A stretch of DNA of 64,000 nucleotides. It comes from Diphasiastrum complanatum. Lineage: Eukaryota; Streptophyta; Lycopodiopsida; Lycopodiales; Lycopodiaceae. Positions 38,345 through 49,645 of this stretch are shown in pieces. The DNA lies in the NCBI GenBank assembly GCA_029204225.1, contig CM055107.1, positions 7,288,873-7,352,872 of the forward strand, in the 5' to 3' direction. The notes under the pieces were generated by a model. The model was given only the letters and a program-made list of their open reading frames with translations. It made no database searches and was not told where the DNA came from. The position numbers and the translations under genes were made by a program. Within the stretch, counting starts at the first letter, position 1; the number at the start of each line of letters is the position of its first letter.

Positions 38345-39866
38345 TAAATAAGTCCAAAACCCAATCAGCTGGGTGAGAAAAAATATTCAGTTAAATGATT
38401 AATTAAATGTTGTGGCTTTTGGTAGGGACAAGCCACAGAACTTGTCATTGGATTTTTAAGCTTCTTCATCACGGCTGGATATTGGAACAAGTTGTCAAAA
38501 TGGAGGTGTTGTTGTCAAAATCACTGGTTACGCATGCATCATGCATTTAAGCATCCATGCAGGTCTATCCATACATTTCCATCATCAGAAGAGCACTACA
38601 CTGCACTACAAGCATGCATGTATCAGAACAATTCCGAAATTTTGCAAATTTAGTTCAAAAATTGCCAAACTTCAAACGGCCATAACTTTCTCTACAGGAC
38701 ACCAAATTGGTCACTGTAAAGCACAGTACGGAGGGAGAGTCGGTCTACAAGGCACTTGCCATGTCACCCTACACCTCTGGCTTCACACGTGCGAGCAGTA
38801 AATGGCTGAAAAACAGGTAGGAGGGCGCACTTTCATGGAGATGTATCATCAAAAAACACATCCCAGCCCCAAAAGCCTTGGATCAGAGGTTACAAGCACT
38901 CTACTAAGGTTCATTAGAGAGACATAGAAGCTTCTAACATGTCCAGCAAGCAATCATAAGTTCAGATCATGCAAAAAAAAGAATTTTTGGCCTCCTTTAA
39001 CAAGCAAAACTTCAATATGTTGGTGTCTAATGCACATCTATCCAAATTGGATGCATGATGGCTCAAATCAGAGGCAATCCAGCATATCTTTCAGCTCATA
39101 ACAAGAACCAACAGGTTCAGACCCCCAATCAAGAGGTATTCATGCTCAAAAATAATCAAAATTACACTATTTTTGAAGGTTTTGAGCCCCCTAATGGTGT
39201 CTAATCCCCACCAAAATTCATGAAAGCTTAATACAGCTTCATTACATCTCGGAAAACGTCCATACCTACTCTTGGCTGACAATTTTGAGATCTACCCCAA
39301 AATTAGTCCAAAAATCATCAAAAAATCTTGTTTTTTGACCAATTTTGACCAAAATTTGTGGGGGAAATCCACAAATTCGTGCCTTCAAATCCAAATCCCT
39401 GTAAATCCATTGCATGCAAGCACTAAAAGTTCTGATACAAGTCAAACATGGTTTCCATAGCCCATTTATGGTCCAAAAACCCCAATTTTTGGTCCAAAAT
39501 CACTATCTAATCAACCTTTTGACTTTTAAACCAACATTCAATCATTAAATTCTGTAATTAATGACTGTAAAACAGCAAGTACAATCTGGAAAACGTACTA
39601 CACCAGAACCTATAATCAATTCCTTGCAAAAACCATCAATTCTAGGTGAAAAATTCACTAAATTCATCAAAAATCCTATGATTTCCATCAAAATTCATGG
39701 AACAAATCCACAATCATGATCTTTAGGCTGAAAGTACATCAAGGATCTGAGAATCCACCTACTTGAAATTGAATTCCAACACCTGGAAGAAGAAGCAAAA
39801 AGCTACACCAAAGAAACTGCAAAATCCAAGATTCTGAAGCTCCACCTCCTGGTAGATGTGATCCAA
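38345..39866. other. no gene recognised; probable leader of an LTR element
   Basis: On the minus strand this region follows the primer site at 39867-39878 and would be the leader or gag 5' region of an element whose 5' LTR is to the right. No gag or pol motif was found. A TTCACACGTGCGAG motif lies near 38782. Confidence 0.4.
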
Positions 39867-39878
39867 GCTCTGATACCA
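39867..39878 (-). other. primer binding site (initiator Met-tRNA)
   Basis: The minus strand reads TGGTATCAGAGC, a perfect match to the usual plant retroelement primer site, preceded by ...GGTTCTTATAG. An LTR should therefore begin at about 39879 and extend right. Its far end and the partner LTR were not identified. Confidence 0.7.
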
Positions 39879-40381
39879 CTATAAGAACCACCAAGTGAAG
39901 ATCTACAGGATTCCAATCACATGCAAACCAAAAGGACACCTGTGGAGCATGAACCACCCAACCAATATGGAAAGGCTAGTCAATACCCTAACCAATCCAC
40001 TTTCAAGCCACAATGAAGAACAAGAGAGGAGAGGAAACCCTGGCTCAAGAAGCACAATTCACAATAGGAGGAGGGGCGAGTTTCCACTAGACTTATTCTA
40101 CTCTAGAGAGAGAGAATATTCCCTTTAGGATCCCCATGTGATCTCCTATTCTTGCATTAACGCAATCTTCACCATGTGTAGCGCAGGCATCCCAAAGGGA
40201 GCCGGGAACCACGACTTAGTTTCCCAGCCTTCAACTCTTGCCATCCAAACCCACTTGACATACAAGCAGCCAACTCGCCAACAACGATCAGACTTAACCA
40301 ACTTGAAGTTCCGAGGACCAACATTGAGATCCAACCTGGCGCCATGCCAGATCGGGGGTCCCGATGTGGGTGACTTCCCTC

Positions 40382-40525
40382 CAAGCAAGCCGCCCGACAT
40401 ACATCAAACTTAACCAACTCGAAGCTTCATTACAAACAAGTAACATCCATTCCAAGCAAGCGGTCTGACTTACATCAGACTTAACCAACTGAAAGCTTCG
40501 TCACGAGCGCTGGAAGCCAACCTGG
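40382..40525. repeat. two tandem copies of a 72-bp unit
   Basis: Units starting AAGCAAGCCGCCCGACATAC (40382) and AAGCAAGCGGTCTGACTTAC (40454) share TTAACCAACTNGAAGCTTC. A partial related copy lies at 40290-40315 (GACTTAACCAACTTGAAG). CCTGGCGCCTCGCCAGAC and CCTGGCGCCATGCCAGATC are also paired nearby. Confidence 0.75.
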
Positions 40526-41176
40526 CGCCTCGCCAGACTGGACAGCCATAAACAGGTAACATCCACCCAAGCAAGCCATCCAACTCAGCCGACAAGTTAG
40601 AGCCCGTTCCTCAAGAGCTTAACCCATTCACGTTCATGCAAGGAACACTCAGAACCACAAGCCGCGACAGATATGGAAACAACCAGCCAAGTTAAAAATT
40701 TTGAAAGCGGCCTTACAACTGGCGCTTTTACCGAACACTGAAACCCAGAAGGTAATCAGAGTCAGTTTGAGAAAAATCCCACTTTATTGATAAATCTGAG
40801 AAGGTTACATTTCAAGTGTGTGACCGACCCTAGTCTCCGGGGCGCTAGCATGCCAAGGCGAGAGCCATGACAACATTCCAGCAAGGGAGGCTGAGACTTG
40901 GTTGGAGCTCGCCCTGAGTCGCAACCCGCACTCCCCTATAGTATTGGTGTGATTCGGCACCCCCCCTCATACCAAGCACTCTACCCAAGCTGGAAAAGCA
41001 CGTTTTTTTCTCTCTCTAGAATTTTCTCTTTCTAGAAAGTCATTTTCTCTCTCTAGATTTTATTGATCCCCAGGCTTCCTTTAATCATGCCTAGATCGTG
41101 TGAGGTGATTGCACATCGATCTGAGCTCTCTGGACTTCGCTAGAACCGATCAAAGATTTTCAGCCATAGGAACTTG

Positions 41177-41296
41177 GCGCCGGCTGGATTCTGGTCACAG
41201 TGGCGCCGGGAGCGGCGCCGGCGCCGTTGGCGCCGGGAGCAGCAGGGGCGCTGCTGGCGCCGGGGACATAGCTGGCGCCGATGGCGCCGAAAGTAA
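41177..41296. repeat. GGCGCC hexamer cluster
   Basis: The palindrome GGCGCC occurs about nine times in 120 bp, separated by short GG/GA/GT-rich spacers, in a region otherwise of mixed composition. In one plus-strand frame it reads as Gly-Ala repeats (GSGAGAVGAG), but no coding context supports a gene. Confidence 0.85.
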
Positions 41297-41824
41297 AGCT
41301 TGTAAAGGTAGCTTTACAACATCCACCCCACCTTTATAAAATCTGATGTCCTCATCAGATGTCAGATTAAAGTAAAGGTGTCTCCCAATTAAAATAACTA
41401 TACATTTAAGCTACTTGGCACAGTACTCAATTTACTGGCCACTTTTTATTAACATTGAAGCTGGCACACCACAAGTCGGAGGCTCAGCTCTTTGTACTGA
41501 AAAATTACATAACTTGAAAATATATCTTTGTCTGGAAAAAGCGTAGATTTGATATCGCTTTCGTAAAACCCAAGAACCTTATTAACTGGTGACAGAGGCC
41601 TTTCTTTGAAATGTTCGCCCCTGTCGCTTCTGACTTTCGACTTTGGAACTCCTTTGAGCTCCTGATTTGTCCTTGATGCACTTTGTGTTGAGCTCCCTGA
41701 GCTCCAGATTTGTTCTGTTCCGCACAGGTATCAAGGCTCCCTGAGCCGAAGGATTAATCGTTTGATTGCCCACTTTATGGTCCACTCCGTGCCTTGTTTA
41801 CTCCGCAATGCACCTCTCACTTAG

Positions 41825-42200
41825 CTTGAAGTAGCTTTTTGAATCAGCCCAAATGTAACCATTGACCTCGTGGAAAGCCAAAGGGTCGCACCAGTTTGAT
41901 CCGCATCCGAACTATCTCTTCGCGTTTGTTTGAAGCACCATGTCCGTCGCGCAAAACTTGACTTTCACAATTCCATCACTGGTTAGTTGCCTCACAGTCA
42001 AAACAAGAAGTGTACATCGAGCTTGGCTTCAAGTAGCTCTCTTTGAATCAGAAACATGCACCCAGAGTTTGCACTAATCCGATCTCAACGCGAACTGTCC
42101 CTTAGCGTCCGTTCGAAATACCAAGTCTTTCATGCAAGACTCAACTTTCACAATTCCTTCATTGATCAGCTGCCTTACACGTAACACAAGCCAGCGTACT
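41825..42200. repeat. diverged tandem duplication, period about 203 bp
   Basis: CTTGAAGTAGC...TTTGAATCAG at 41825 recurs at 42028, and CTTGACTTTCACAATTCCAT near 41955 recurs as CTCAACTTTCACAATTCCTT near 42147, along with GCCTCACAGTCAAAACAAG against GCCTTACACGTAACACAAG. The copies are clearly diverged, unlike the next duplication. Confidence 0.75.
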
Positions 42201-42568
42201 CATATGTTTCCTCATCATTGCTGGTCCAGAGAAAGCCTATAACAAACTTTCCTTTCCACAACAAAAGCTTGTCAACTTATTAGGTCCAAAGTTCGCCAGT
42301 CTCCTCGTGTGAGTATGGCTAGGTCACCTTGAATTTGCCCCCATTTTGATCAACTTTCATTCAAAATTTGCCCCAAGAGAGAGGTGTGTGTGATAGTTCC
42401 CCTCCACTTAATAAATCAGCTGATCGGACTTAGAGTAGAGTTCTTCGGACAAAAAACCTTTCCAACACCTTGCTTCCCATCTGCTAGGATTATGGATCGA
42501 TCCAACTTGTTGCCAATCTCTGAAGAGGATCCTAGTCTTTTCCCCTTTGAGGAAAAATCCAACTGATA

Positions 42569-43041
42569 CTGGATATCACCCATGCTCAGTGAGTTTCAGT
42601 TCCGAAGGTGGCCATCGTAAAATGAAGACCAACTGCTATAGAAGATCTCCCCTGAAATTACCCTTTCCAACTTATGACTTCCTGCTTGCATCTGGTGGGC
42701 GTTGTCGCAAATGAAACTAACCCAAGAAACAGGCTAGCCATCCATCCTTTGCAAACATTGAGTCATTTCGTTGTCGTTCACGTGCGAGTACTTGAACTGC
42801 AAATCCGCCGCACAGATTCTGGATATCGCCCATGCTCAGTGAGTTTCAGTTCCGAAGGTGGCCGTCCAAAAATGAAGACCAACTGCTCCATAGAAGATCT
42901 CCCCTGAAATGGCCCTTTCCAACTTTTGACTTCCTGCTTGCGTCTGGTGGGCGTTGTCGCAAATGAAACTAACCTAAGAAACAGGCTAGCCATCCATCCT
43001 TTGCAAACATTGAGTCGTTTCGTTGTCGTTCACGTGTGAGT
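42569..43041. repeat. direct tandem duplication of about 220 bp
   Basis: The block 42569-42789, from CTGGATATCACCCATGCTCA to TTGTCGTTCACGTGCGAGT, recurs at 42819-43041 with only about ten differences and a roughly 30-bp spacer. The high similarity points to a recent event. Each copy ends with a CACGTG hexamer. No coding role is seen. Confidence 0.9.
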
Positions 43042-43724
43042 CACAGGCAAAAAAAGTGACACTATGTTTTTACACGTGACTTTTGATAGGCAAAAAAGGC
43101 GACACTGCCCTACAAATGTCGAAGTTGCCCTAATGGAAAAGCCAAGGTACCTTGTAAATCAAATTTTAAGGCATTTGTCAAAGTGTTGCATTTTTTGCAT
43201 CTTTCATATCAGCAAAGGCTGATGTCACGGCCTTCTCACGATCATCCCATGCACTGTACAATCAGATTTGACAACGACAATAGCCACCCACGATCTCCCA
43301 CAAACAGCACATCCACTTTGTACCTTCTTCATCTACACACTCGTAACATTATGTATATATTGGATACCATCTGCGTATTCAATAACAAGCAACATGTGTG
43401 AAAAATAATAGCATCAGAAGCTTATCAGAGATAGATGAGTAGATGCTTTCGCACATCGATTCTTTGAATTGTTAGTAATAGGTTTATTCCTTTTTACAGA
43501 TTGGATTAGCTTTGTGGAGCACGCGGTTTCGTCCGCTATTGTCTTGTGCTCACCAACATTATTGATCTCTATATTTTGCTATACTTAATCTGATTACAAC
43601 TCTGTTTGTTCTACGTTCATATTTGTGTCAGTCAGTTACCGGTTATTAATCAATTTTGCTTTATTGTTTCAGAAAGTATTGGCAACAAGTACTTTCAAGG
43701 GTCGATTCTGGTTTGTAAGATTCC

Positions 43725-44850
43725 TTGAATCAGATAAAGACTGAAACAGATTTTCTAATTCGAAACAGGATTTTGTTTCGTAAAGGAAAGGTGTGTGTAC
43801 CGGAAAATGGCATTGTAAGGGCCCAGATCTTGCATGAGTGTCATGATAGTCCATACGCTGGACATCCGGGTATACAAAGAACACTTGACTTAGTTCGAAA
43901 GAAATTTTGGTGGCCTAAGATGAAAAGTCAGGTAGAGGCCTGTGTACTTAAATGTACTAAGTTCCAGATAAATAAAGCAGAGAGGCTAAAACTAGTGGCC
44001 TATAACATCCTTTAGATATTCCTACCGGAAAATGAGAAAGTGTATCTATGGATTTTGTGGTCAGGCTTCCACGTACAGGGAAGAGCCATGATTCGGTTTG
44101 GGTTATTGTTGACAAAATTACAAAGTTTGTTCAATTTGTCCCAACAAAAACTACGGTTGAAGCTTCAAAACTAGCTCAATTGTTTGCTGAGAAGCTTTTT
44201 TGACTATACGGGCTGCCTTGCGATATTGTCAGGGACCGTGACCCAAAATTCACTGGGAATTTTTGGCAAGCAGTATCAGAAAAGTTGGAAACAACTTTAA
44301 GTATGAGTTCTACAGAACATTCAGAATCAGACTGTCAAATGGAAAGGACCAATCAAACGATGGAGGATATGCTTCGAGCATATGTGGGCCATTGGCAGTC
44401 TGATTGGGAACAATACTTTCCACTGGTGAAATTTGCATATAACAGTGCAAAACATTCAGCGATCGGATTCAGTTCTTTCATGCTTATGTATGGTTTTCAA
44501 CCTCGATCACCAATTAGTGTTGGCATGAAAAACCTACAGGTGCAAGCCGCAGCTGGTTTCTTGTGGATATGCAAAAAAGGTTATAGATGGTTCAAGATAG
44601 CATAAGAAGTGCCTAAGACAGGGCAAGGCACTATGCTGATCTATTTCGGAAGCACAAGGTATTAATGGTCAATGAATGGATGTTTTTGAGGGTCCCTAAT
44701 CACTCTAGGGGCTTGAAAACTGGTAAGTGTGCAAAGTTGGTGCTTAGGTATTGCGGTCCTTTTAAGGTTATCCAAGTGATAAACAAGGTCGCATATAAGC
44801 TAGACCTTCCAGTTAACGTTGGAATTCATCCTATTTTTCCATGTTAGTAA
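43725..44850 (+). pseudogene. gypsy integrase (broken, catalytic residues kept)
   Basis: HECHDSPYAGHPGIQRTLDL and FWWPKMKSQVEACVLKC form the His-His-Cys-Cys zinc finger (43835-43960). The core shows SMDFVVRLPRTGKSHDSVWV (first Asp), DIVRDRDPKFTGNFW (second Asp) and DCQMERTNQTMEDMLRAYV (Glu), then FAYNSAKHSAIGFSSFMLMYG. In-frame TGA codons occur at 44033-44035 and 44201-44203, and there are shifts near 44015, 44600 and 44840. The C-terminal GPFKVIQVINKVAYKLDLP segment is present at 44755-44810. The enzyme cannot be made as read. Confidence 0.88.
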
Positions 44851-44919
44851 GTTGAAACCCTCGTTGGGGGTTGGGGAAATCCACCCTGGTCCCTGTGGAA
44901 GATCTAGTGGAGCTTCTTC

Positions 44920-45115
44920 GTGATGAGTCTGCGAGTGGACCACCTGAACCCGAGGCGATTGTTAATAGCCGGCCGGCAGAGGACACTATGGAGTAGAGTG
45001 CTTCGAGAATTTTTAGTCAGGTGGAGGGGCAAATCAGAAGAGGAGGATACCGGGGAAAAGGAGGCTGATCTCCAGAAGAATTTTTCAAATTTTTTCCTAC
45101 AAGGAAAAATTTAAG
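44920..45115 (+). pseudogene. chromodomain remnant of gypsy integrase
   Basis: The frame ends with LREFLVRWRGKSEEEDTGEKEADLQKNF in two parts: REFLVRWRGKSEEEDTGEK corresponds to the chromodomain core (normally ...LVKWKGY..EEATWE). The Trp of the TWE motif is replaced by Gly, which should damage recognition of methylated histone. In chromoviruses this domain directs insertion into heterochromatin. It is separated from the integrase by a frame change near 44850. Confidence 0.7.
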
Positions 45116-45130
45116 TTTAGGGAGAAGGAA

Positions 45131-46320
45131 TGTTACATACCTATGTAACTAGCAGTACTTAACACCCCTATTGGTCCATTTAGTGTTGGGGGCTACATGG
45201 CAAGTTACCCTTAGGATTAAGGGTATGTGCCCTTGAATAAGGACAGACAAGTGACTATACCTTGGTCGGAGGTATGGAGTCACGTGACCCTTGGATAAGG
45301 GATAATCTTAAGATTAAGGGTAGGTGCCTTAGATTAAGGTACTAGTGTCGTTGGTTAAGGGCAAGTAGGTGTCTATGCCTTGGATGGAGGTATGGAACCT
45401 AGAGAGGTATTAGAAAATCATTGGATGACTATTTTTCTAAACCTTGGGCCTCAACCTTGAAACATATCACTTTATTGGTCTTGGACCAAAGTATACTTGC
45501 ACAACTTGGGCAATGGGTCCTAGTAGGACGACGCCCTCCTAAAGGGTCCATTGAGTTTCAAGTTCCACAAGAATAGCATTCAAAGAGTCATAAGTTATGA
45601 TAGATGTTTGATGACCTTCCCTAAGCCTATGAAGGCCCTTGAACTCCTCTAGGCCTCTCTCTTTCTCATTGGATGTGCATGGAACTCCATAGTGTATTGG
45701 AGGGTACCAATTGCCATCTATATAAGGGGAGTAGGGTGCCCATTGAGAGGGAGAGAGATCTCTTTTGCTTGCTTTGCTTATGCTCTAGTGTGGCTACTAG
45801 TGTGTAGAGTAATTCCTTGTGTGCAGTATGCTGAGGGTTTGGATCTTGCTTATGGTATGGGACATAAGTAGGGTTTGGATTTTGAGTATGCTATGAAGTG
45901 TTGTGGTATGCTTGTGATTTGTTTATGGTTAGCAAGGGGGTGCAAGATAGGTCTTGCTTGGAGCTTGGATCTAGCTATGGTAGGTTGGTGAATACTTGAG
46001 GCCAGCTTGTTATCTACCTTTGTGTATAAGAGTAGGGACACAGGTGGAGGAGAGATCCTTGGAGGCTTGCAGATCCTTACTTGCAGGTGGAGGCATACTA
46101 GCTTGGAGTTGGGGAAGCATCTTGGAGCTTGCAAGTTGCTTGGAGGACATTTGGAGGCTCTACCTTGGATTTGGAGGATTTCCTCCCTTCTACTTGTTAA
46201 AGTATGTTCGTTGTGAAGTTTTGAGATGGAAACAAGAGATTAATAGCTCATTCTGTTGCATGAAGGAAAGGTTAGGTGGTCGATGTTTGCACCATCTCAC
46301 AACTGCTTAGACTGTTTGTG
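45131..46320 (+). repeat. chromovirus 3' LTR (right end uncertain)
   Basis: A purine run (AGGGAGAAGGAA, 45119-45130) precedes TGTTACATACC at 45131. A TATA box (CTATATAAGGGG) lies at 45717-45728. Inside, an approximate duplication (CTATACCTTGGTCGGAGGTA near 45254 and CTATGCCTTGGATGGAGGTA near 45373) is visible. I could not find the 3' end or a partner LTR; 46320 is an estimate. Confidence 0.6.
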
Positions 46321-47194
46321 TTAGACGATGAAGCACAACGGTGCATTTTTCAAAGAAAATAAGGAGCTATAATATTCTCTTGTGCTTGCTTCTTTGGGTG
46401 TAAAATTAGATAAGTCCCCCTATCAAGGGTGCAAAGTTCAATGAGCATGCGAATGTTGATAAAAGATGAGATGGACGCTGGCAAGATGAAACAAGAGTCT
46501 CCACATACACACAAAATATTGTGTACATGGAAGTGTTGTGAACAAAATATAATCTTTTTATGCTTTTACTATAAACATGTTAATTATACTAAAAGCTATC
46601 GTGTTGCTTTTTTGGATTCTTGGTATGTTTTTACAAGGAGTTGCGGATCAAGAATTCACAAAACGACATACAATCCAATGTAGTTCCAAATAGGTAAACA
46701 TTGCATTTTCATACCCATAATTTGGAAGCACTGAGAAAGTATCATATATTCTTTATTGTTTTGAACTGATGTTGTTTTTACAAAATACCAAAATTCGAAC
46801 ACACTGAAGAAACACTCATATTAGAAAGTAAAATTCCTTTTATTCATGTTTGCATAGTGGTAAATGAGAGACACCAGAGGAAACGAGTCTACTAGCCCCA
46901 ACCTTTCAGCATGTGTAGCACTCATAGTGAAAGGTTGAATCTAATAATAAATAGTGTGTTGTATGTTCAGACTCTTGCTCATTATAAGAGGCTAAAACAA
47001 TCAAAATTTGGATATTTTCGATGTGATGTGTTGCACAAAACAGTGCAGAATGAGTAATAGATTATGAGTTCCAATTATGCACTACTTTTTTGGAGTTAAT
47101 AGCAACAAATAGGTGAAGCTAGATTAGATTGTGCCATGTTTGAAACAAATTATTGAAGTTATCATCAACTCCCTCTTCGTATTTCACCTTTACA
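46321..47194. other. no gene recognised
   Basis: AT-rich flank of the chromovirus LTR. It contains only short frames without motifs. Confidence 0.4.
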
Positions 47195-47196
47195 TC

Positions 47197-47415
47197 AATG
47201 TTCGGAAAACCTTTTTCAGGTTTCCCTCACAACACCTTAATTTTTAAGAGTTGCATGGTTTTAAATAAGGGATATCTTGATACTTGCCAGTTGTCTAAAG
47301 CAAAACCTTTGGATTTTGTTTTGAAAAAAACTGATCGAATTTTGAACATACCTATTTTTTGAAAAAGATGTCGGTTCCATTCTTTAAGGATGCCGACTTT
47401 CCTGAACACTGGTGT
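47197..47415 (+). mobile_element. MITE-like repeat (TGTTCGGG family), copy in direct orientation
   Basis: The left end is ATGTTCGGAAAACCTTTTTC followed by AGGTTTCCCTCA. The right end is AAAGATGTCGGTTCCATTCT followed by ATGCCGACTTTCCTGAACAC. The outermost bases are complementary (TGTTCGGAAA against GTGTTCAGGAAA on the other strand). About 220 bp, non-coding. The same ends appear at 15671 and, inverted, at 47513. Confidence 0.65.
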
Positions 47416-47512
47416 AAGTGAGTGAAGGTACAATGCATTAAGCATTGGTTGCCATGTCTTTGGTTTTTTCCTGTAAAGGTTTAATATGGAGAGGTAGGTG
47501 ATGATCTAAAGT

Positions 47513-47735
47513 AGTGTTCAGAAAAGTTGGCATCCTTAAAGAACGAAACCAACATCTTTTTCAAAAAATCAATATGATCAAAATTCAATCGGTTTTTTTA
47601 TGGAAAGAATGAAAGGTTTTGCTTAAGGAAACCGACAAATATCAACATATCCTCGATTTGAAGCCAAAGAACTCTTAGAAATAAAGGTTCTTTTTAGCAA
47701 AACCTGAAAAAACAGTTTTCGGAACCCTGACTTAC
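47513..47735 (-). mobile_element. MITE-like repeat, inverted copy
   Basis: Read on the minus strand this is the same unit as 47197-47415: the plus strand begins GTGTTCAGAAAAGTTGGCAT and ends with CTGAAAAAACAGTTTTCGGA. The two units face each other across a spacer of about 95 bp, forming a large imperfect inverted repeat that could fold as RNA. Confidence 0.65.
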
Positions 47736-47937
47736 ACGCAGATACATTTGGGGGTTTCTCTCCAACAACTTGTGGTACATCATATTTTCCAATTTTTCAT
47801 AAAGATTAAACCCAATATGTGTTGGTTATACATTATTTTATAACTTAAAAAATCTTGTAAGTTTTGGAGCATGTCAATTTTTGGCAAAAGTTCTTAGTTC
47901 CATTCTTGGACTTGGCTGACTTTCCCGAACATTGTCC
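47736..47937 (+). mobile_element. MITE-like repeat, third clustered copy
   Basis: GGGGGTTTCTCTCCAACAAC near 47750 corresponds to the GGTTTCCCTCC part of the family left end. TTCTTAGTTCCATTCTTGGA and CTGACTTTCCCGAACATTG (47890-47937) correspond to the right end. It is adjacent to the inverted copy, so three related units are packed in 740 bp. Confidence 0.55.
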
Positions 47938-49645
47938 AAACCCATTAGAGATGTCATACCTTAAGATTATGGTAATATCAATGGGATTTTTATGTGGTAT
48001 TCGGCCTTCTCCAAGCATTGTGAATCTAGAGTTACACATATGAAAGCCTCATAATTGTTATCATCGGTTTCAAAAATACATTTGACAATTATAACATATC
48101 GAGTACTATAATGGCCCCGCACAAAGTATCATGTATTTTAAGAGGTGGTTGCAAGTGCCTCCACGACTTCATTCTCTAGAAGAATTTTTTTTACAACTAA
48201 AAGGTTGAAGGGCCATTGTTCTTAACAAGAGTCCCCATGAATGAGATACCATATGTGGTGATGGATGTCGTAGATGTGTGTAAACATTTGATGATGTTCT
48301 ATCCTTGGTAAAGAAACCACAAAGTTGACATGTAGGCTAAAGAATGGCACTTCTATCCATGAAAGAGTATTTTGGAATAACTCTAATTCTAGATGCTACA
48401 CTTTTACAACTGGGAGACATGTCCCTCTCTTCATCTCCAACATAATATTTGATCGAAATACCATGAAGTGGAAACATGCACGCTTATGATAGGGATTTGG
48501 ATGTTTCATGATTTCCTTCAACACATTTTTTTTTGTAGAAGCATGACCCTTCAGAACATCCTTTTCTTGATAGAGCATGACTATAAAGACATCTCTTCAT
48601 GATATTCGGGTTGGGTGGCAGCTGTGTGTAGGAAGTACATGCACATGAAAATCCCAACTGTAAATCCATCTTATAGGTCACGTGCGGTGAACATAACCTC
48701 AAAGTTTGTGCAAAAAACATTTCATACAAGACTCTCGAAAATGAAATTAGATCTACCAAGAAGAAGAGAATGGAGCATAGGAGATGAGCCAAGGCTAGGG
48801 CTTTGTTAGTACATGGTGTACGGAGTACATATGTGTCCCTATGTAGCGGTGGAGCATTGACTTCAGACATCAATGTAAAATCACTTGGAAGTATTCACTG
48901 AGAAACATGCGCCCGAGCTAGAAACCCTAAAAGTAGTATATAGGGAGGTTAGACTTGTTCACTCGAAACTCCCCAAAAGTTCAGACGGAAAGTGGCCACA
49001 AGTTTGTGTGCGACACGAATCCACTGGACCATTTGCAGTTCCATTCTGATGTCATTTGCCTGAAAACGTCCTTCATGTCGGAAGGAACGTCATTAGGGCA
49101 CAATGAATGGACTACTTTTTGGCATTCCCAATAAATGGTCCAGTATCGCCGAAGGAGTCCATTTTTCCTACCGTCTATTCCATATTGTGCTGCATGTGGA
49201 TTAAGACACATGGATTCAGTAACCGAAATTGCAAAACATTTTTTGTATTGAAAAGTATGTGCATATGTACATGGGCGAGAATTGCTTTCTAATTGTTGAA
49301 TAACTATTACAAAATGTGCACCTCTTTGTTGCAATTTTAGAGCTTGAACCAAAATGTACGATCATATTGCACATTGTGCATTTTCCAAGACCAAAGAGTA
49401 GAATATGAACAAGTTTAACCTTTTAAACTAAATTATTCTATTCTAAAGGTTGCAAATTAGCAACCACTTCGATCCTTAGAATCTCTGAAAGTCATTAAAC
49501 TTTCCACATTACAACTTTCTCATGGTCTTACAATACACATGCCATGGAATAGAATTAGCTTGCAATGGGCTGACATGCCCACACCCTAACATACAAAAAA
49601 CCGGCTTTTTACAAAATTGTCAAGCTAGAATTGCAACTGAAAAAT
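47938..49645. other. no gene recognised
   Basis: Two minus-strand frames of 129 and 123 codons (48873-48484 and 49352-48981) look no better than chance and show no motif; the second lies 3' of the DUF7869-like locus and could be its decayed flank. Nothing else is supported. Confidence 0.4.

Larger units (their letters stand above)
39879..41345. other. GC-richer region, possible LTR then unique and repeated DNA
   Basis: It starts next to a primer site, so the first few hundred bases may be a 5' LTR. Further right are overlapping direct repeats and the GGCGCC cluster. Open frames in several phases (for example 40138-40413 and 40417-40169) overlap on both strands because stops are rare here; none has a recognisable motif. 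Confidence 0.4.
43680..45115 (+). mobile_element. Ty3/gypsy chromovirus 3' half
   Basis: Integrase and a chromodomain-like tail, followed directly by a polypurine tract and LTR start at 45131, identify the 3' end of a chromovirus-type gypsy element. Gag, protease, RT and RNase H are absent. The match begins near 43680-43725 with the segment ahead of the integrase zinc finger. Confidence 0.85.

Noticed and set aside
40138-40488. Overlapping frames of 60-90 codons on both strands
   Set aside because: GC-richer sequence with few stops; frames overlap one another and lack motifs.
48484-49352. Two minus-strand frames of 129 and 123 codons
   Set aside because: No recognisable motif, biased by chance, and not supported by similarity to neighbouring coding segments.
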